Under the pieces are notes generated by a model. The model worked only from the letters and a program-made list of their open reading frames with translations. It did not search any database and was not told the DNA's origin. A program made the translations under genes and the position numbers. 64,000 bases of DNA from Thalassobacter stenotrophicus (GTDB lineage Bacteria; Pseudomonadota; Alphaproteobacteria; Rhodobacterales; Rhodobacteraceae): positions 186,001 through 250,000 of the forward strand of contig NZ_CYRX01000010.1 in the NCBI RefSeq assembly GCF_001458315.1. Reading direction: 5' to 3'. This document shows, one piece after another, positions 1 through 9,204 of this stretch. The first letter of the stretch is position 1; every line of letters begins with the position of its first letter.

Positions 1-297
1 CTCAACCGTCATCGAGGTGAAAATATTGTTGGTCTGCGGCACGAACCCCATCCCCTTGGCCACACGAGCCTGAGGGGTCAGTTTGGTGATATCCTCACCG
101 CCCAAACGCACCGCGCCTTGGCGTACGTCCAGCATGCCAAACACGGCCTTCATCGCAGTGGATTTGCCCGCCCCATTGGGGCCAACGATCACCGCGATTT
201 CGCCCTTGTCCACGGACACGGTGCAATCGTGAAGGATATCCGGGCCAGAGCCGTAGCCCCCGGACATGGTGTCGCCAATCAAAAACGGCTCGGTCAT
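1..297 (-). CDS. livF: Branched-chain amino acid/amide ABC transporter ATP-binding protein, LivF type (3' end outside window)
   Basis: Partial: the first 99 codons are present and the gene runs off the left edge. The ATG follows a TGAGG ribosome site. The Walker A box GPNGAGKS lies near residues 38-45, and the segment ending NIFTSMTVE is typical of LivF ATPases, which energise uptake of branched-chain amino acids, amides or urea-like solutes at the inner membrane. It lies 53 bases downstream of a LivG-type ATPase and in the same operon; permease genes are expected beyond the edge. The solute cannot be told from the sequence. Confidence 0.9.
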   Translation of the reverse strand, partial: MTEPFLIGDTMSGGYGSGPDILHDCTVSVDKGEIAVIVGPNGAGKSTAMKAVFGMLDVRQGAVRLGGEDITKLTPQARVAKGMGFVPQTNNIFTSMTVE

Positions 298-350
298 GGA
301 TGCCTCAAGTCTTGTGCAGTGTGTGTGCGGGGCGGGCTTTGGGCGCGCGA

Positions 351-1130
351 TCATCCCGCAGCGACCTTGTTTTTGAGCCCCGTGCCCAGATAGGCCTCGA
401 TCACCTGCTCATTGGCTTTGATCTCCGCCAAAGTGCCCTCCGCGAGGACTTTGCCCTCGGCCATGCAGATGACGGGATCACAGATTTTACCAATAAAATC
501 CATGTCGTGTTCAATTACGACAAAGGTGTAGCCGCGTTCTTTGTTCAGCCGCAGGATCGCGTCGCCAATGGTGTTCAGCAGCGTACGGTTCACGCCCGCG
601 CCGACCTCATCCAAGAACACGATCTTGGCGTCGACCATCATGGTGCGGCCGAGTTCCAGCAGTTTTTTCTGCCCGCCGGACAAATTACCGGCCTTCTCAT
701 CGCGCAGGTGCGAGATAGTTAGAAACTCAAGCACCTCATCGGCTTTGGCCAGCAGCGCGCGTTCGTCTGCTTCAATCTGGCGACGGTTGAACCATGTCTC
801 CCAGAGGGTTTCGCCGCGTTGTGCGCCGGGCACCATCATCAGGTTTTCACGCACCGTCATGGACGAAAATTCATGCGCAATCTGGAATGTCCGCAGCAGT
901 CCCTTGTGGAACAATTCGTGGGGCGGCAGGCCGGTGATCTCCTCACCCGCCATCGTGACCTTGCCGGAGGTTGGTTTAAGAACGCCCGCAATCACATTGA
1001 AAAGCGTGGTTTTTCCGGCACCGTTTGGCCCGATCAGGCCTGTGATGGACCCGGTCTCAATCCGGAGCGAAGCGCCATCAACAGCGCGGAACCCACCGAA
1101 ATGGCGATGTAGGTTTTCTACGACGATCAT
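351..1130 (-). CDS. livG: Branched-chain amino acid/amide ABC transporter ATP-binding protein, LivG type
   Basis: A full-length 259-residue ABC ATPase. Walker A GPNGAGKT is at 34-41, the signature LSGGQ at 149-153 and Walker B IVFLDE at 169-174, followed by the switch histidine in VVIEHDMDF. The Ala-rich C-terminal extension and the EHDM signature place it in the LivG family, partner of LivF in the HAAT-type importer. It is preceded by a GGGAG ribosome site. It sits between the binding-protein gene, separated by a terminator hairpin, and livF. Oddity: after Walker B the usual DEPxAGLNP reads DEVGAGVN, with Val in place of Pro. Likely functional; substrate unknown. Confidence 0.9.
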   Translation of the reverse strand: MIVVENLHRHFGGFRAVDGASLRIETGSITGLIGPNGAGKTTLFNVIAGVLKPTSGKVTMAGEEITGLPPHELFHKGLLRTFQIAHEFSSMTVRENLMMVPGAQRGETLWETWFNRRQIEADERALLAKADEVLEFLTISHLRDEKAGNLSGGQKKLLELGRTMMVDAKIVFLDEVGAGVNRTLLNTIGDAILRLNKERGYTFVVIEHDMDFIGKICDPVICMAEGKVLAEGTLAEIKANEQVIEAYLGTGLKNKVAAG

Positions 1131-1264
1131 ACGTAACTCCCGCAGGCACGCTTATAGCAGTTTCAGTTCATATCGCACCGTAAATGCCCTGCTGCGCCTT
1201 TAGCGCTCTGGGGACATGCGCGATGCTTCTGGCCTCATTGAGAACTGGAACCGCTCTAACTCTC

Positions 1265-1300
1265 AAAAAATACGGCCCTCGGCGGATGCCAAGGGCCGTA
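1265..1300 (-). terminator. Intrinsic terminator after the binding-protein gene
   Basis: On the minus strand a near-perfect 13-bp GC-rich stem with a 4-base loop is followed by six T. It lies 21 bases downstream of the substrate-binding protein stop. It should make the abundant binding-protein message partly separate from livG-livF, a common way to overproduce the periplasmic component. Confidence 0.8.
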
Positions 1301-1320
1301 CGTTGTTTCTAGCGATCAAC

Positions 1321-2514
1321 TTAGCGGTAGCCGACGACTACCAGTTCGCCGTTTTCAAAGGTGATCTGACGGTAGTTACCGCCTGCTTCACCGGGGCCGA
1401 TCAGCTCAACCGCGGACGCGCCGCTGTAGTCTACGCCGCCGCCGTCCTTGAGGATCTGGATCGCTTTGGCCAGCTCACCGGGCAGGATGACTTCGCCGGG
1501 GGCGTTTGCCACATCCATCAGCGTGTCTTTGTAGTCCGCTGGATCCGCAGAACCCGCAGCCTGCATGGCGAGCATGATCAGGGCCGCTGCATCGTAGCTT
1601 TCGGCCGAGAATGGCGAGGTGCCGTCAAAGCCGCCTGCTGTTGCCATGTCTTGGTACAGCTGCGCGCCGTTGCTGTCGGTGCCGGGGTTGGCGCCGAACG
1701 AGCCGTCGATTTCACCGGGGAAGTTCAGGCCCAATTGCTCGGATACCATGCCATCGGGGAAGTAGAACGTGTCAAACGCGCCTGTATCCAGAGCTGCGCG
1801 CACGATGCCCGACCCACCGGAGTCCACGTAGCCCGCAACAACCAGCACTTCGCCGCCCGCAGCCGCAAGCGCGCCCACTTCGGCCGAGTAGTCGGCTTTG
1901 TTGTCTTCGTGTGCTGCGTTGATCGTGACGGTGCCGCCAGCGGCTTCAAACGCGCTCTCGAACGCATCGGCCAGACCCTTGCCGTAGTCGTTGTTGGTGT
2001 AGGACACGGCCACATTCGTGATACCGTTTTCCGCAAGGATTTCCGAGATGATCACGCCTTGGCGTGCATCGGAGGGGGCCGTGCGGAAGAACAAACCGTT
2101 GTCTTCTGCTGTGGTCAGACCGGGGGATGTCGCCGAAGGGGACACCATGACGATGCCGTTGGGCACAGCCACGTTGGCCAAGATCGCGCCAGTCGCGCCC
2201 GAGCACATGGCCCCAACGATGCCAGCAACGCCATCGGACGTCACCAGACGTTCGGCCACGGAGGTCGCGGCGGAGGCGTCGATGCAGGTCGAGTCGCCCT
2301 GAACCGCTTCGAACATTTTGCCATCTAGAATGCCGCCAGCAGCGTTAACTTCGCCCATCGCAAGTTCGGCACCACCCGCCATCGCAGGTGCGAGGCTTTC
2401 GAGCGGACCTGTAAAGCCGAGCGAAACGCCCAGTTTGATTGCGCCGTGGCCGTCAGCCATTGCGCCGCCAGTCATCAGTGCAGCTGCCACGGAGGCAAGC
2501 AGTACTTTTTTCAT
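1321..2514 (-). CDS. Periplasmic substrate-binding protein of a LivK/HAAT-type ABC importer
   Basis: 397 residues. The start is the ATG opening MKKVLLAS, placed 8 bases after GGGAG; an upstream GTG three codons earlier is less likely. Residues 1-20 form a Sec signal peptide cleaved after GGAMA. The mature part begins IKLGVSLGFTGPLESLAP and shows the two-lobed type 1 periplasmic fold of Leu/Ile/Val-, amide- and urea-binding proteins (motifs GIVGAMCSGATGA, VSYTNNDYGKGLADAF). It captures the solute for the LivFG importer next to it. Family is certain; ligand is not. A 23-bp palindrome lies 47 bases upstream of the start. Confidence 0.9.
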   Translation of the reverse strand: MKKVLLASVAAALMTGGAMADGHGAIKLGVSLGFTGPLESLAPAMAGGAELAMGEVNAAGGILDGKMFEAVQGDSTCIDASAATSVAERLVTSDGVAGIVGAMCSGATGAILANVAVPNGIVMVSPSATSPGLTTAEDNGLFFRTAPSDARQGVIISEILAENGITNVAVSYTNNDYGKGLADAFESAFEAAGGTVTINAAHEDNKADYSAEVGALAAAGGEVLVVAGYVDSGGSGIVRAALDTGAFDTFYFPDGMVSEQLGLNFPGEIDGSFGANPGTDSNGAQLYQDMATAGGFDGTSPFSAESYDAAALIMLAMQAAGSADPADYKDTLMDVANAPGEVILPGELAKAIQILKDGGGVDYSGASAVELIGPGEAGGNYRQITFENGELVVVGYR

Positions 2515-2560
2515 TCTATTCACTCCCTGAATATAACCTATCAGCGATTGAGATTAGGGA

Positions 2561-2583
2561 CCTCTTTGCAAAATGCCAAGAGG
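2561..2583. promoter_or_regulatory. 23-bp palindrome upstream of the binding-protein gene
   Basis: The arms CCTCTTTGCA and TGCCAAGAGG match at 9 of 10 positions around an AAA centre. It lies between the divergent binding-protein gene and the sugar dehydrogenase gene, 47 bases from the former's start. It could be an operator for a dimeric regulator or a leader hairpin; no regulator gene is adjacent. Confidence 0.4.
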
Positions 2584-2703
2584 GATTCAGCCATATGACG
2601 TTGGGTCGATTTGCCGATTTCACAAGCCCGTGGGGCGCGCTGGACCGATGCATCTGCGCCTCTATTTACAAGGTCAGTAATTTGTCGCCGAAGGACCCCC
2701 CAA

Positions 2704-3813
2704 ATGCGCGCCACCGCCCTATTGATCGCCAGCCTTGCGGCCCTTGCCGCATTCACCCCCGCTCAGGCCCGCGAAGTGACGCTCAGCACCGGGACATTCA
2801 CCCTCACCGAGGTCGTATCAGACTTGGTTGAGCCGTGGGCCGTGGGCTTCCTTCCCCAAGGCGCCCTGTTAATCACAGAGCGGGACGGCCGACTGCTGCA
2901 CATCGCAGCGGATGGCCGCCGGGTGACAGTGGCGGGCGTGCCGCGTGTGGCCGCCGACGGGCAAGGCGGGTTGCTGGATGTCATGATCCCCGAAGATTTC
3001 GCCGAGACGAGAGAGGTGTTCTTAACCTTCGCCAAGCCGCAGGGTCGTGGCGCGGGCACCGCCCTTGCGCGCGGCGAGCTCAGCCCCGATGGCAGCCGGC
3101 TGCGCGATGTAGGTGTTGTGTTTGAAATGGCGCGGGGCACCTCGGGCGGGCGGCACTTTGGCTCGCGGGTGGTTGAGGGCGCAGATGGCTATCTCTACCT
3201 CACCATCGGGGATCGCGGCGCGCGCGACACCGCCCAAGACCTCAGCATTGAGACAGGCACCGTTCTGCGCATTGCCCGCGATGGGCGCATCCCGACTGAC
3301 AATCCCTTTGCGGACACCCCCGGCGCACGCCCCGCGATTTGGTCCTATGGCCATCGCAACCCTCAAGGCGCCGCGATCAGCCCCGATGGCACTCTCTATG
3401 TGGTTGAGCACGGCGCGCGCGGCGGCGATGAGGTCAACCGCATCACCCCCGGCACCAACTATGGCTGGCCCGTGATCTCCTACGGGCGCCATTACTCTGG
3501 TTTTCGGATCGGCGAGGGCACGCAAAAAGAGGGTCTCGCCCAGCCCGAAATGTACTGGGATCCGTCGATCGCACCCTCCGGCGCGGTGATCCACTCGGGC
3601 ACCGGGCATGCCCCATGGGCTGGGGATCTTTTTGTCGGATCGCTCAAATTCGACTACATTTCCCGCATCTCACTGGGCGAAAACACCCAAGAGATCGAAC
3701 AGATCACCCTGCCCGAAACCAACCGCGTGCGGGATGTCCGCGAAGGCCCCGCTGGCGGGCTGTGGTTCTTATCGGTGGGAAATGGGGCGCTTTACCGGCT
3801 GGCGCCCGAGTAG
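2704..3813 (+). CDS. PQQ-dependent soluble aldose sugar dehydrogenase (YliI/GdhB family), periplasmic
   Basis: 369 residues from the ATG that follows a GAAGGA ribosome site; a longer frame starting at 2611 lacks one. Residues 1-22 are a signal peptide ending in QA. The mature protein is a six-bladed beta-propeller glucose/sorbosone dehydrogenase. HFG at 151-153 supplies the likely catalytic histidine, GHRNPQG at 216-222 the PQQ/substrate arginine region, EHGARGGDEVN at 235-245 and NYGWP at 252-256 the calcium and PQQ sites. It would oxidise aldose sugars in the periplasm and feed electrons to the respiratory chain. PQQ synthesis genes are not in the window. It overlaps the next, convergent gene by 22 bases. 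Confidence 0.88.
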   Translation: MRATALLIASLAALAAFTPAQAREVTLSTGTFTLTEVVSDLVEPWAVGFLPQGALLITERDGRLLHIAADGRRVTVAGVPRVAADGQGGLLDVMIPEDFAETREVFLTFAKPQGRGAGTALARGELSPDGSRLRDVGVVFEMARGTSGGRHFGSRVVEGADGYLYLTIGDRGARDTAQDLSIETGTVLRIARDGRIPTDNPFADTPGARPAIWSYGHRNPQGAAISPDGTLYVVEHGARGGDEVNRITPGTNYGWPVISYGRHYSGFRIGEGTQKEGLAQPEMYWDPSIAPSGAVIHSGTGHAPWAGDLFVGSLKFDYISRISLGENTQEIEQITLPETNRVRDVREGPAGGLWFLSVGNGALYRLAPE

Positions 3814-4085
3814 GTCTTAGTCGGAAGTATATCGTGCAAAACGTGATGCACCACAAAGGCCCGCTCCAGCCCCATCATGTGAAGAGCATCCGGTGACAAC
3901 ATCATCAGACGCTCAATCTCAGCGCCCCTTTTGGCCACCGTCGGATAGGGATTTCGGCGCAAGTCATAGCCGCGCAACACTCGGCACACCAGCCGTCCGG
4001 TGGTGGGCGAAAAGTTTGAGTTAGAGACCTGTGCCACGGCACGAGGCCACCGCAGTCGCAGGTCGTGTCCTTGGATTTTCATCAT
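3792..4085 (-). CDS. Small hypothetical protein with a DUF1127-like C-terminus
   Basis: 97 residues if translation starts at the ATG-ATG pair preceded by AAAGGCG; an in-frame start 13 codons upstream is possible. The N-terminal half is Arg-rich and unrecognised. Residues about 67-90, with pattern ERLMMLSPDALHMMGLERA, resemble the DUF1127 (YjiS-like) motif of a short amphipathic helix ending in xxIGLxR. Small DUF1127 proteins in alphaproteobacteria are often stress- or phosphate-responsive and some bind RNA, but nothing here shows a function. It is convergent with the sugar dehydrogenase and could be a chance frame. Moderate to low confidence. Confidence 0.45.
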   Translation of the reverse strand: MMKIQGHDLRLRWPRAVAQVSNSNFSPTTGRLVCRVLRGYDLRRNPYPTVAKRGAEIERLMMLSPDALHMMGLERAFVVHHVLHDILPTKTYSGASR

Positions 4086-4477
4086 CGCGCCTTTGGTCAA
4101 GTGACCGCAAAGTATAAGCGTCAAAGTATTAACATCTTACCATGTCTGCGTCGCGAAAGAACCGTGAACAGGCGATTTGGCTCAATTGCACCCTGCAAGC
4201 GAGTGAAAGGCCCAAGGCACCGCATCTGGGTGCCGCCGCAGCAACGCCCTGAAGCCAAGCAAACACGCGCTCACGCGCCAAACGCCATTGAAAACGCATG
4301 ATATTTTCGACCGAAAGAACCACTACACACCTGCGCACCTCTCCCAACCGCCGCTTATTTCCTATCCTGCGGTTGAGCCGCCCTTGAAACAAACCTCACA
4401 AAATCCTGCAAAGGCGGCACCCGTCCAGATGACACAGGGGCTGGCGGCGTCGCAAAAGGCGGTATAGAGCGGGGCCC
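4086..4477. other. 392-base stretch without a convincing gene
   Basis: Close to the small minus-strand gene it holds an inverted repeat GGTCA-AG-TGACC at 4095-4106 and a direct repeat CAAAGTAT at 4108-4115 and 4122-4129, spaced 14 bases start to start. The rest is the leader region of pyrC. Frames here (for example 4129-4392, minus) have no ribosome site or recognisable motif. No RNA gene was seen. Confidence 0.4.
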
Positions 4478-5518
4478 ATGACACGCACACTCACGATCCG
4501 CCGCCCCGACGATTGGCACTTGCACCTGCGCGATGACGCGATGCTCCGGGCCGTTCTTCCCGAAACCAGCCGCGACTTTGCCCGCGCAATCATCATGCCC
4601 AACTTGGTGCCTCCCGTGGTCACCAGCTCCGATGCCGTAGCCTACCGTGACCGCATCATGGACGCCCTGCCCCAAGGCGCAGATTTCAAGCCGCTGATGA
4701 CGCTGTACCTGACCGAAGATACGGACCCCGCGGATGTGCGCGCCGCCGCACAAAGCGGCCTGATCACGGCGATCAAGCTTTACCCCGCAGGGGCCACGAC
4801 CAACTCCGCTTCGGGCGTGAGCAACTTTGACAAAGTGCGCCCCGTGCTCGAAACCATGGCCGAAATCGGCCTGCCCCTGTGTTTCCACGGTGAGGTCACG
4901 GACCCAACCGTCGACATCTTCGACCGTGAGGCCGTCTTCCTCGAAACCAAGCTTGACCCCATCCGCCGCGCGACCCCCGGCCTCAAGGTCACACTGGAAC
5001 ACATTACCACCAAGGACGGCATCGACTACGTCGCAGGTGCCAGTGGCGAAATCGCGGGGACGATCACAACCCACCACTTGATGATCAACCGCAACCACCT
5101 GCTCGCAGGGGGCATCCGGCCCCATTACTACTGCCTGCCCGTTGTCAAACGCGCGACCCACCAAGAGGCGCTGCGCAAAGCCGCCACCTCCGGGAACCCG
5201 CGCTTTTTCCTCGGCACCGACAGCGCGCCACACCTTGATGGCGCCAAAGAAAGCGCATGTGGCTGCGCGGGCTGCTTTACCGCAACCAACACAATGGCCT
5301 GCCTCGCCCATGTGTTTGAGGAAGAAAACGCCCTCGACAAACTCGAAGCGTTCACCTCCCTCAATGGCCCCGCCCACTACGGCCTGCCCGTCAATGATGC
5401 GACCCTTACCCTAACCAAGGGCGACACACCCACGCCCTACCCGTCCCATATCGACACCCCGGACGGCCGCGTCACGGTGTTCGATCCCGGCCACCCGCTG
5501 ATGTGGCGCGTGACCTAA
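4478..5518 (+). CDS. pyrC: Dihydroorotase, PyrC type
   Basis: 346 residues, the usual length for the short (E. coli-like) dihydroorotases. It closes carbamoyl-aspartate to dihydroorotate, step three of UMP synthesis, using two zinc ions. Metal ligands are visible: HLHLRD at 14-19 (His14, His16), the lysine to be carboxylated Lys100 in AIKLYPAG, His137 in FHGE, His175 in LEHITT and Asp248 in GTDSAPH. The flexible-loop segment and substrate arginines are present. pyrE follows after 39 bases, so the two probably form one pyrimidine transcript. Confidence 0.97.
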   Translation: MTRTLTIRRPDDWHLHLRDDAMLRAVLPETSRDFARAIIMPNLVPPVVTSSDAVAYRDRIMDALPQGADFKPLMTLYLTEDTDPADVRAAAQSGLITAIKLYPAGATTNSASGVSNFDKVRPVLETMAEIGLPLCFHGEVTDPTVDIFDREAVFLETKLDPIRRATPGLKVTLEHITTKDGIDYVAGASGEIAGTITTHHLMINRNHLLAGGIRPHYYCLPVVKRATHQEALRKAATSGNPRFFLGTDSAPHLDGAKESACGCAGCFTATNTMACLAHVFEEENALDKLEAFTSLNGPAHYGLPVNDATLTLTKGDTPTPYPSHIDTPDGRVTVFDPGHPLMWRVT

Positions 5519-5520
5519 CC

Positions 5521-5553
5521 CTCCTTTGTTCCCCAAATACTCCCGCCGGAGGC
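5521..5553 (+). repeat. Copy A of a short dispersed intergenic element
   Basis: The core CTCCTTTGTTCCCCAAATAC fills the gap between pyrC and pyrE, and its GC-rich tail CCGCCGGAGG supplies the pyrE ribosome site. Related copies lie at 14768-14800, 24035-24060 and 48214-48239. Confidence 0.6.
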
Positions 5554-5557
5554 TTCC

Positions 5558-6241
5558 ATGATCCCAACTTCCTTCCCCGACGCCCGCGAAATCGCGCGCC
5601 TGACTGCGCGCATGCTCCTCGAAATCGAGGCTGTCCACTTCAACGCACGTGAGCCGTTTATTCTGGCCTCTGGCCTGCCCTCACCCACCTATATCGACTG
5701 CCGCAAGCTGATCTCTTATCCGCGCATCCGCTCGACGCTGATGGACTTCTTGACCGTAACGGTGATGCGCGACGCAGGGTTTGAGGCGTTCGACAACATC
5801 GCAGGCGGCGAAACGGCGGGCATCCCCTTCTCGGCGTTTGTTGCTGAACGCATGGCCCTGCCCATGACCTACGTGCGCAAGAAACCCAAGGGCTATGGCC
5901 GCAACGCCCGCATTGAAGGCGCTATGTCCGAAGGCCAACGCGTCCTCCTTGTTGAGGACCTGACGACCGATGGCGGCTCCAAGCTGTCCTTCGTGGACGC
6001 GATCCGCGAAACCGGGGCGACCTGCGCGCATACGGCTGTCATTTTCTCCTACGGCATTTTCCCCGAAACGGAAAAAACCTTGGGCGATCACGGCGTCACA
6101 CTGCACGCGCTGTGCACATGGTGGGATGTCCTGGCCGAAGCCAAGGCCCAAGGTTCCTTCGATTCGGAGACCCTGTCCGAGGTTGAAGCCTTCCTCACCG
6201 CGCCCCGCGCGTGGCAGGATGCCAATAAGCCTTCCGGCTAA
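5558..6241 (+). CDS. pyrE: Orotate phosphoribosyltransferase
   Basis: 227 residues. It joins orotate to PRPP to give OMP in UMP synthesis. The PRPP-binding motif [12 protein letters not shown] lies at 129-140, the flexible catalytic loop [14 protein letters not shown] at about 108-121 and the orotate-side [17 protein letters not shown] near 34-50. The start follows CCGGAGG, which is the tail of the intergenic element between pyrC and pyrE. The long, WWDV-containing C-terminus is typical of the rhodobacterial enzyme. Cotranscription with pyrC is likely; pyrF is not here. Confidence 0.96.
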   Translation: MIPTSFPDAREIARLTARMLLEIEAVHFNAREPFILASGLPSPTYIDCRKLISYPRIRSTLMDFLTVTVMRDAGFEAFDNIAGGETAGIPFSAFVAERMALPMTYVRKKPKGYGRNARIEGAMSEGQRVLLVEDLTTDGGSKLSFVDAIRETGATCAHTAVIFSYGIFPETEKTLGDHGVTLHALCTWWDVLAEAKAQGSFDSETLSEVEAFLTAPRAWQDANKPSG

Positions 6242-6386
6242 CCAGCCCGGAACACGGCGATTTTCGCCCAAACAAATCGATCAGGTCACGGGTGCCGCCC
6301 CCTTAGGGCGGCATTCACCATGTTAAGAATTATTACGCCAAAATGCGCAATATCTTGACCCAACACACCGTGATTTGTCATGATGT

Positions 6387-6430
6387 TGTGCATGCACATT
6401 GCCCGACATGTTATCCACAGCTTTTCCACG
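6387..6430. promoter_or_regulatory. DnaA-box cluster upstream of dnaB
   Basis: A perfect DnaA box TTATCCACA lies at 6411-6419 and a relaxed copy TTTTCCACG at 6422-6430, same orientation, 11 bases apart. A perfect 12-bp palindrome TGTGCATGCACA lies just before, at 6387-6398. The dnaB start is 57 bases further on. This suggests replication-linked control of the helicase gene. Confidence 0.5.
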
Positions 6431-6486
6431 TTGCCCTGCGCAGGTCCGCTCCGCTATGACAGACCTCACGAGAGGCGAGGTCCACA

Positions 6487-7974
6487 ATGAATGAAATAAC
6501 GCAAATGAACGCGACGGGAATGCCCGCCGCGACACCAGAAGAACTGCCCGCCAATATTGAGGCCGAACAGCAGCTTCTGGGTGCGATCCTGACCAATAAC
6601 GACCTGTTCGATCAGGCCGCCTCGATCATCCGGGCCGAGCATTTCTATGACCCCGTGCACCGGCGCATTTGGGAAACCGCGGCTGAGCGGATCCACAAAA
6701 ACGCACTCGCCTCACCGGTCACGCTCAAAGCCTTTATGGAGGACGATGAAGGCCTTCAGGCGCTCGGCGGACCTGCCTATCTGGTCAACCTCGCGGGGGC
6801 CGCGATTTCATCCTATGCAGTGCGCGACTACGCCCAGATGATCTATGACCTCGCGATCCGGCGCGAGCTGATCGGACTGGGGCGCAACATCGCCGCCGAA
6901 GCCTCGGACGTGCGCGTCAGCAATGACCCCCGCGATCAGATCGTGGCCGCAGAACAGCATCTGTATGCCCTCGCCGAGCAGGGCAAAACCGAAAGCGGGT
7001 TTCAGACCTTTTTGTCCGCCGTCACAGACGCCGTCCAAATCGCCAACGCCGCCTACATGCGCGAAGGTGGAATGGCCGGTATCTCGACCGGACTGGTCGA
7101 TATGGACAAAAAGCTGGGCGGGCTGCACCGCTCCGACCTTTTGATCCTCGCGGGTCGTCCGTCGATGGGTAAAACCTCGCTTGCCACCAACATCGCGTTC
7201 AACATCGCCAAGGCTTACCAAAAGGGCATCCTACCAGATGGACGCGAGGGCGCGGTTGAGGGGGGCGTCGTGGGCTTCTACAGCCTTGAGATGAGCGCCG
7301 AACAGCTGGCCGCCCGGATTTTGTCCGAGGCCTCTGAGGTCCCATCCGAGCAAATCCGCAAAGGCGACATGACGGAATCCGAATTCCGCCGTTTTGTGGA
7401 GGCCGCAAAGTCGCTCGAAAAGTGCCCTCTCTATATCGACGACACGCCCGCCCTGCCGATTTCCCAGCTCGCGGCCCGTGCGCGGCGCCTGAAACGGACC
7501 AGCGGTTTGGACGTGCTGATCATCGACTATCTTCAGCTGGTGCGCCCCGCCTCAGCCAAAGACAGCCGCGTGAACGAAGTTTCTGAGATCACGCAGGGCC
7601 TCAAGGCCATCGCCAAAGAACTCGACATCCCCGTGATCGCCCTGTCGCAGCTGTCACGTCAGGTCGAAAGCCGCGAAGACAAACGTCCCCAGCTGAGCGA
7701 TCTGCGCGAATCCGGCTCGATTGAGCAGGATGCGGACGTTGTGATGTTCGTGTTCCGGGAGGAATACTACAAAGAGCGTGAAAAACCCGGCGATCATGAG
7801 CTAGAGAAAATGGCCGCATGGCAAGAGGCGATGGAGCGGCTGCACGGCCGCGCCGAGGTCGTCATCGGCAAGCAGCGTCACGGTCCCATCGGCACCGTTG
7901 AGCTCAGCTTTGAAGGGCGCTTCACTCGCTTCGGCAATCTCATCCAACCTTGGCAGCAAGGCCAAGAGGGCTAA
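6487..7974 (+). CDS. dnaB: Replicative DNA helicase DnaB
   Basis: 495 residues. The hexameric 5'-3' helicase of the replication fork. An N-terminal helical domain (about 20-125, starting PANIEAEQQLLGAIL) is followed by a linker and a RecA-like ATPase domain. Walker A GRPSMGKT is at about 223-230, the Walker B segment LIIDYLQLV at about 342-350 and the arginine-finger/DNA-loop region SQLSRQVESREDKRPQLSDLRESG after it. No intein interrupts the P-loop. It is preceded by DnaA-box-like sites. It stands alone between pyrE and alr, an arrangement different from E. coli, where dnaB also precedes alr. Confidence 0.97.
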   Translation: MNEITQMNATGMPAATPEELPANIEAEQQLLGAILTNNDLFDQAASIIRAEHFYDPVHRRIWETAAERIHKNALASPVTLKAFMEDDEGLQALGGPAYLVNLAGAAISSYAVRDYAQMIYDLAIRRELIGLGRNIAAEASDVRVSNDPRDQIVAAEQHLYALAEQGKTESGFQTFLSAVTDAVQIANAAYMREGGMAGISTGLVDMDKKLGGLHRSDLLILAGRPSMGKTSLATNIAFNIAKAYQKGILPDGREGAVEGGVVGFYSLEMSAEQLAARILSEASEVPSEQIRKGDMTESEFRRFVEAAKSLEKCPLYIDDTPALPISQLAARARRLKRTSGLDVLIIDYLQLVRPASAKDSRVNEVSEITQGLKAIAKELDIPVIALSQLSRQVESREDKRPQLSDLRESGSIEQDADVVMFVFREEYYKEREKPGDHELEKMAAWQEAMERLHGRAEVVIGKQRHGPIGTVELSFEGRFTRFGNLIQPWQQGQEG

Positions 7975-8154
7975 CCACACAGACTTTTTGGTGCGCCCTT
8001 ACCCGTGCGCCAAACCGCACCGCTTCGCGCCTAAGGGCCCGAAGGGTCCCGCGCGGACGGCAGAGTGGCAGGCTTGCGCCTGCTCGAAGTCGTCCGCCCG
8101 CCTTTTCCACCTGCCCCCTTGACGTTACAGCACATTTTCCGCACCACGAGCGGT

Positions 8155-9204
8155 ATGTCCAACGCAGAACTCTCAATCGACCTTGATGCCATCGTCGCAA
8201 ATTGGCGCGCCCTCGACACCGCGTCGGGCGCAGGCACGGAAACATCTGCCGTCGTAAAGGCGAACGCCTACGGCCTCGACATCGCTCAGGTTGCGCCGAA
8301 ACTCGCGGCCAGCGGTGTGCGGACCTTCTTTGTGGCCACAGTCGATGAGGGCGTCGCTTTGCGCAATGTCCTCGGCACTGGCCCTCGCATTTACGTTTTG
8401 GGCGGTCACAGCCCTGGCAGTTCCAAGAAACTTGTCGGCGCGGCTTTGTCCCCTGTTATCAACAGCATTGAGCAGTTGACCCATCACCTAGAGGCCGCTC
8501 CGGGCCGTGATTTCGCGATCCAGTTGGACACCGGCATGAACCGCCTCGGGATGGAGATTGACGAATGGGCCGCCTGCGCCGAACTTGCTTTGCGCGCCGG
8601 GCCAAGCCTTGTGATGTCGCATTTGGCCTGCGCCGATGACCCCAACCACCCAATGAACGCGCAACAACTTGCGGCGTTCCATCATATGACCGACGGCATC
8701 GCAGTGCCTCGCGCGCTCAGTGCGACGGGTGGCATTCTGCTCGGGCCTGAATATCATTTTGACATGACCCGCCCCGGCATTGGCCTTTATGGCGGTGCAC
8801 CTTTCACAGAGGCCACACCGGTTATCACGCTATCGCTGCCCGTAATCCAATGTCGCGATGTCAAACAGGGTGAGACCGTAGGCTATGCCAACAGCTGGAC
8901 CGCCCCCGGCCCCGCACGCATCGCAACCCTTCAGGGCGGGTATGCCGACGGAATCCTGCGCGCGCTTTCGGGCAAGGTGACCTTGTTTGACGGCGCAATT
9001 CCCTGCCAATTGGCAGGTCGCGTGTCGATGGACCTGCTCACCGTGGATATTACCCACCTTGAGCGCGACCCAACTGAACTGACCTTGCTGGGTCCCCACC
9101 AAGGGGTTGATGCCGTTGCGGACGTCGCAGGCACGATCGGCTATGAAATCCTAACCAGCCTTGGCGCGCGCTACACCCGCGCTTATGCCGGTGGCGTCGT
9201 ATGA
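8155..9204 (+). CDS. alr: Alanine racemase
   Basis: 349 residues starting at [12 protein letters not shown]; the longer in-frame extension upstream has no family similarity. PLP-dependent fold type III enzyme interconverting L- and D-alanine for peptidoglycan. Lys35 in VVKANAYG is the PLP lysine, Tyr244 in GYANSW is the opposing catalytic base, and DTGMNRLG at 125-132 and the C-terminal beta domain ([13 protein letters not shown]) are as expected. Its stop overlaps the start of an ABC permease gene by four bases (ATGA), so the two are translationally coupled, linking cell-wall and envelope-lipid functions. Confidence 0.95.
   Translation: MSNAELSIDLDAIVANWRALDTASGAGTETSAVVKANAYGLDIAQVAPKLAASGVRTFFVATVDEGVALRNVLGTGPRIYVLGGHSPGSSKKLVGAALSPVINSIEQLTHHLEAAPGRDFAIQLDTGMNRLGMEIDEWAACAELALRAGPSLVMSHLACADDPNHPMNAQQLAAFHHMTDGIAVPRALSATGGILLGPEYHFDMTRPGIGLYGGAPFTEATPVITLSLPVIQCRDVKQGETVGYANSWTAPGPARIATLQGGYADGILRALSGKVTLFDGAIPCQLAGRVSMDLLTVDITHLERDPTELTLLGPHQGVDAVADVAGTIGYEILTSLGARYTRAYAGGVV

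Noticed and set aside
1216-2328. 370-residue plus-strand frame
   Set aside because: Antisense to the substrate-binding protein gene.
4129-4392. 87-residue minus-strand frame upstream of pyrC
   Set aside because: No ribosome site, no motif; sequence composition is that of a chance frame.
4355-5377. 340-residue minus-strand frame
   Set aside because: Antisense to pyrC, whose metal ligands are all in place.
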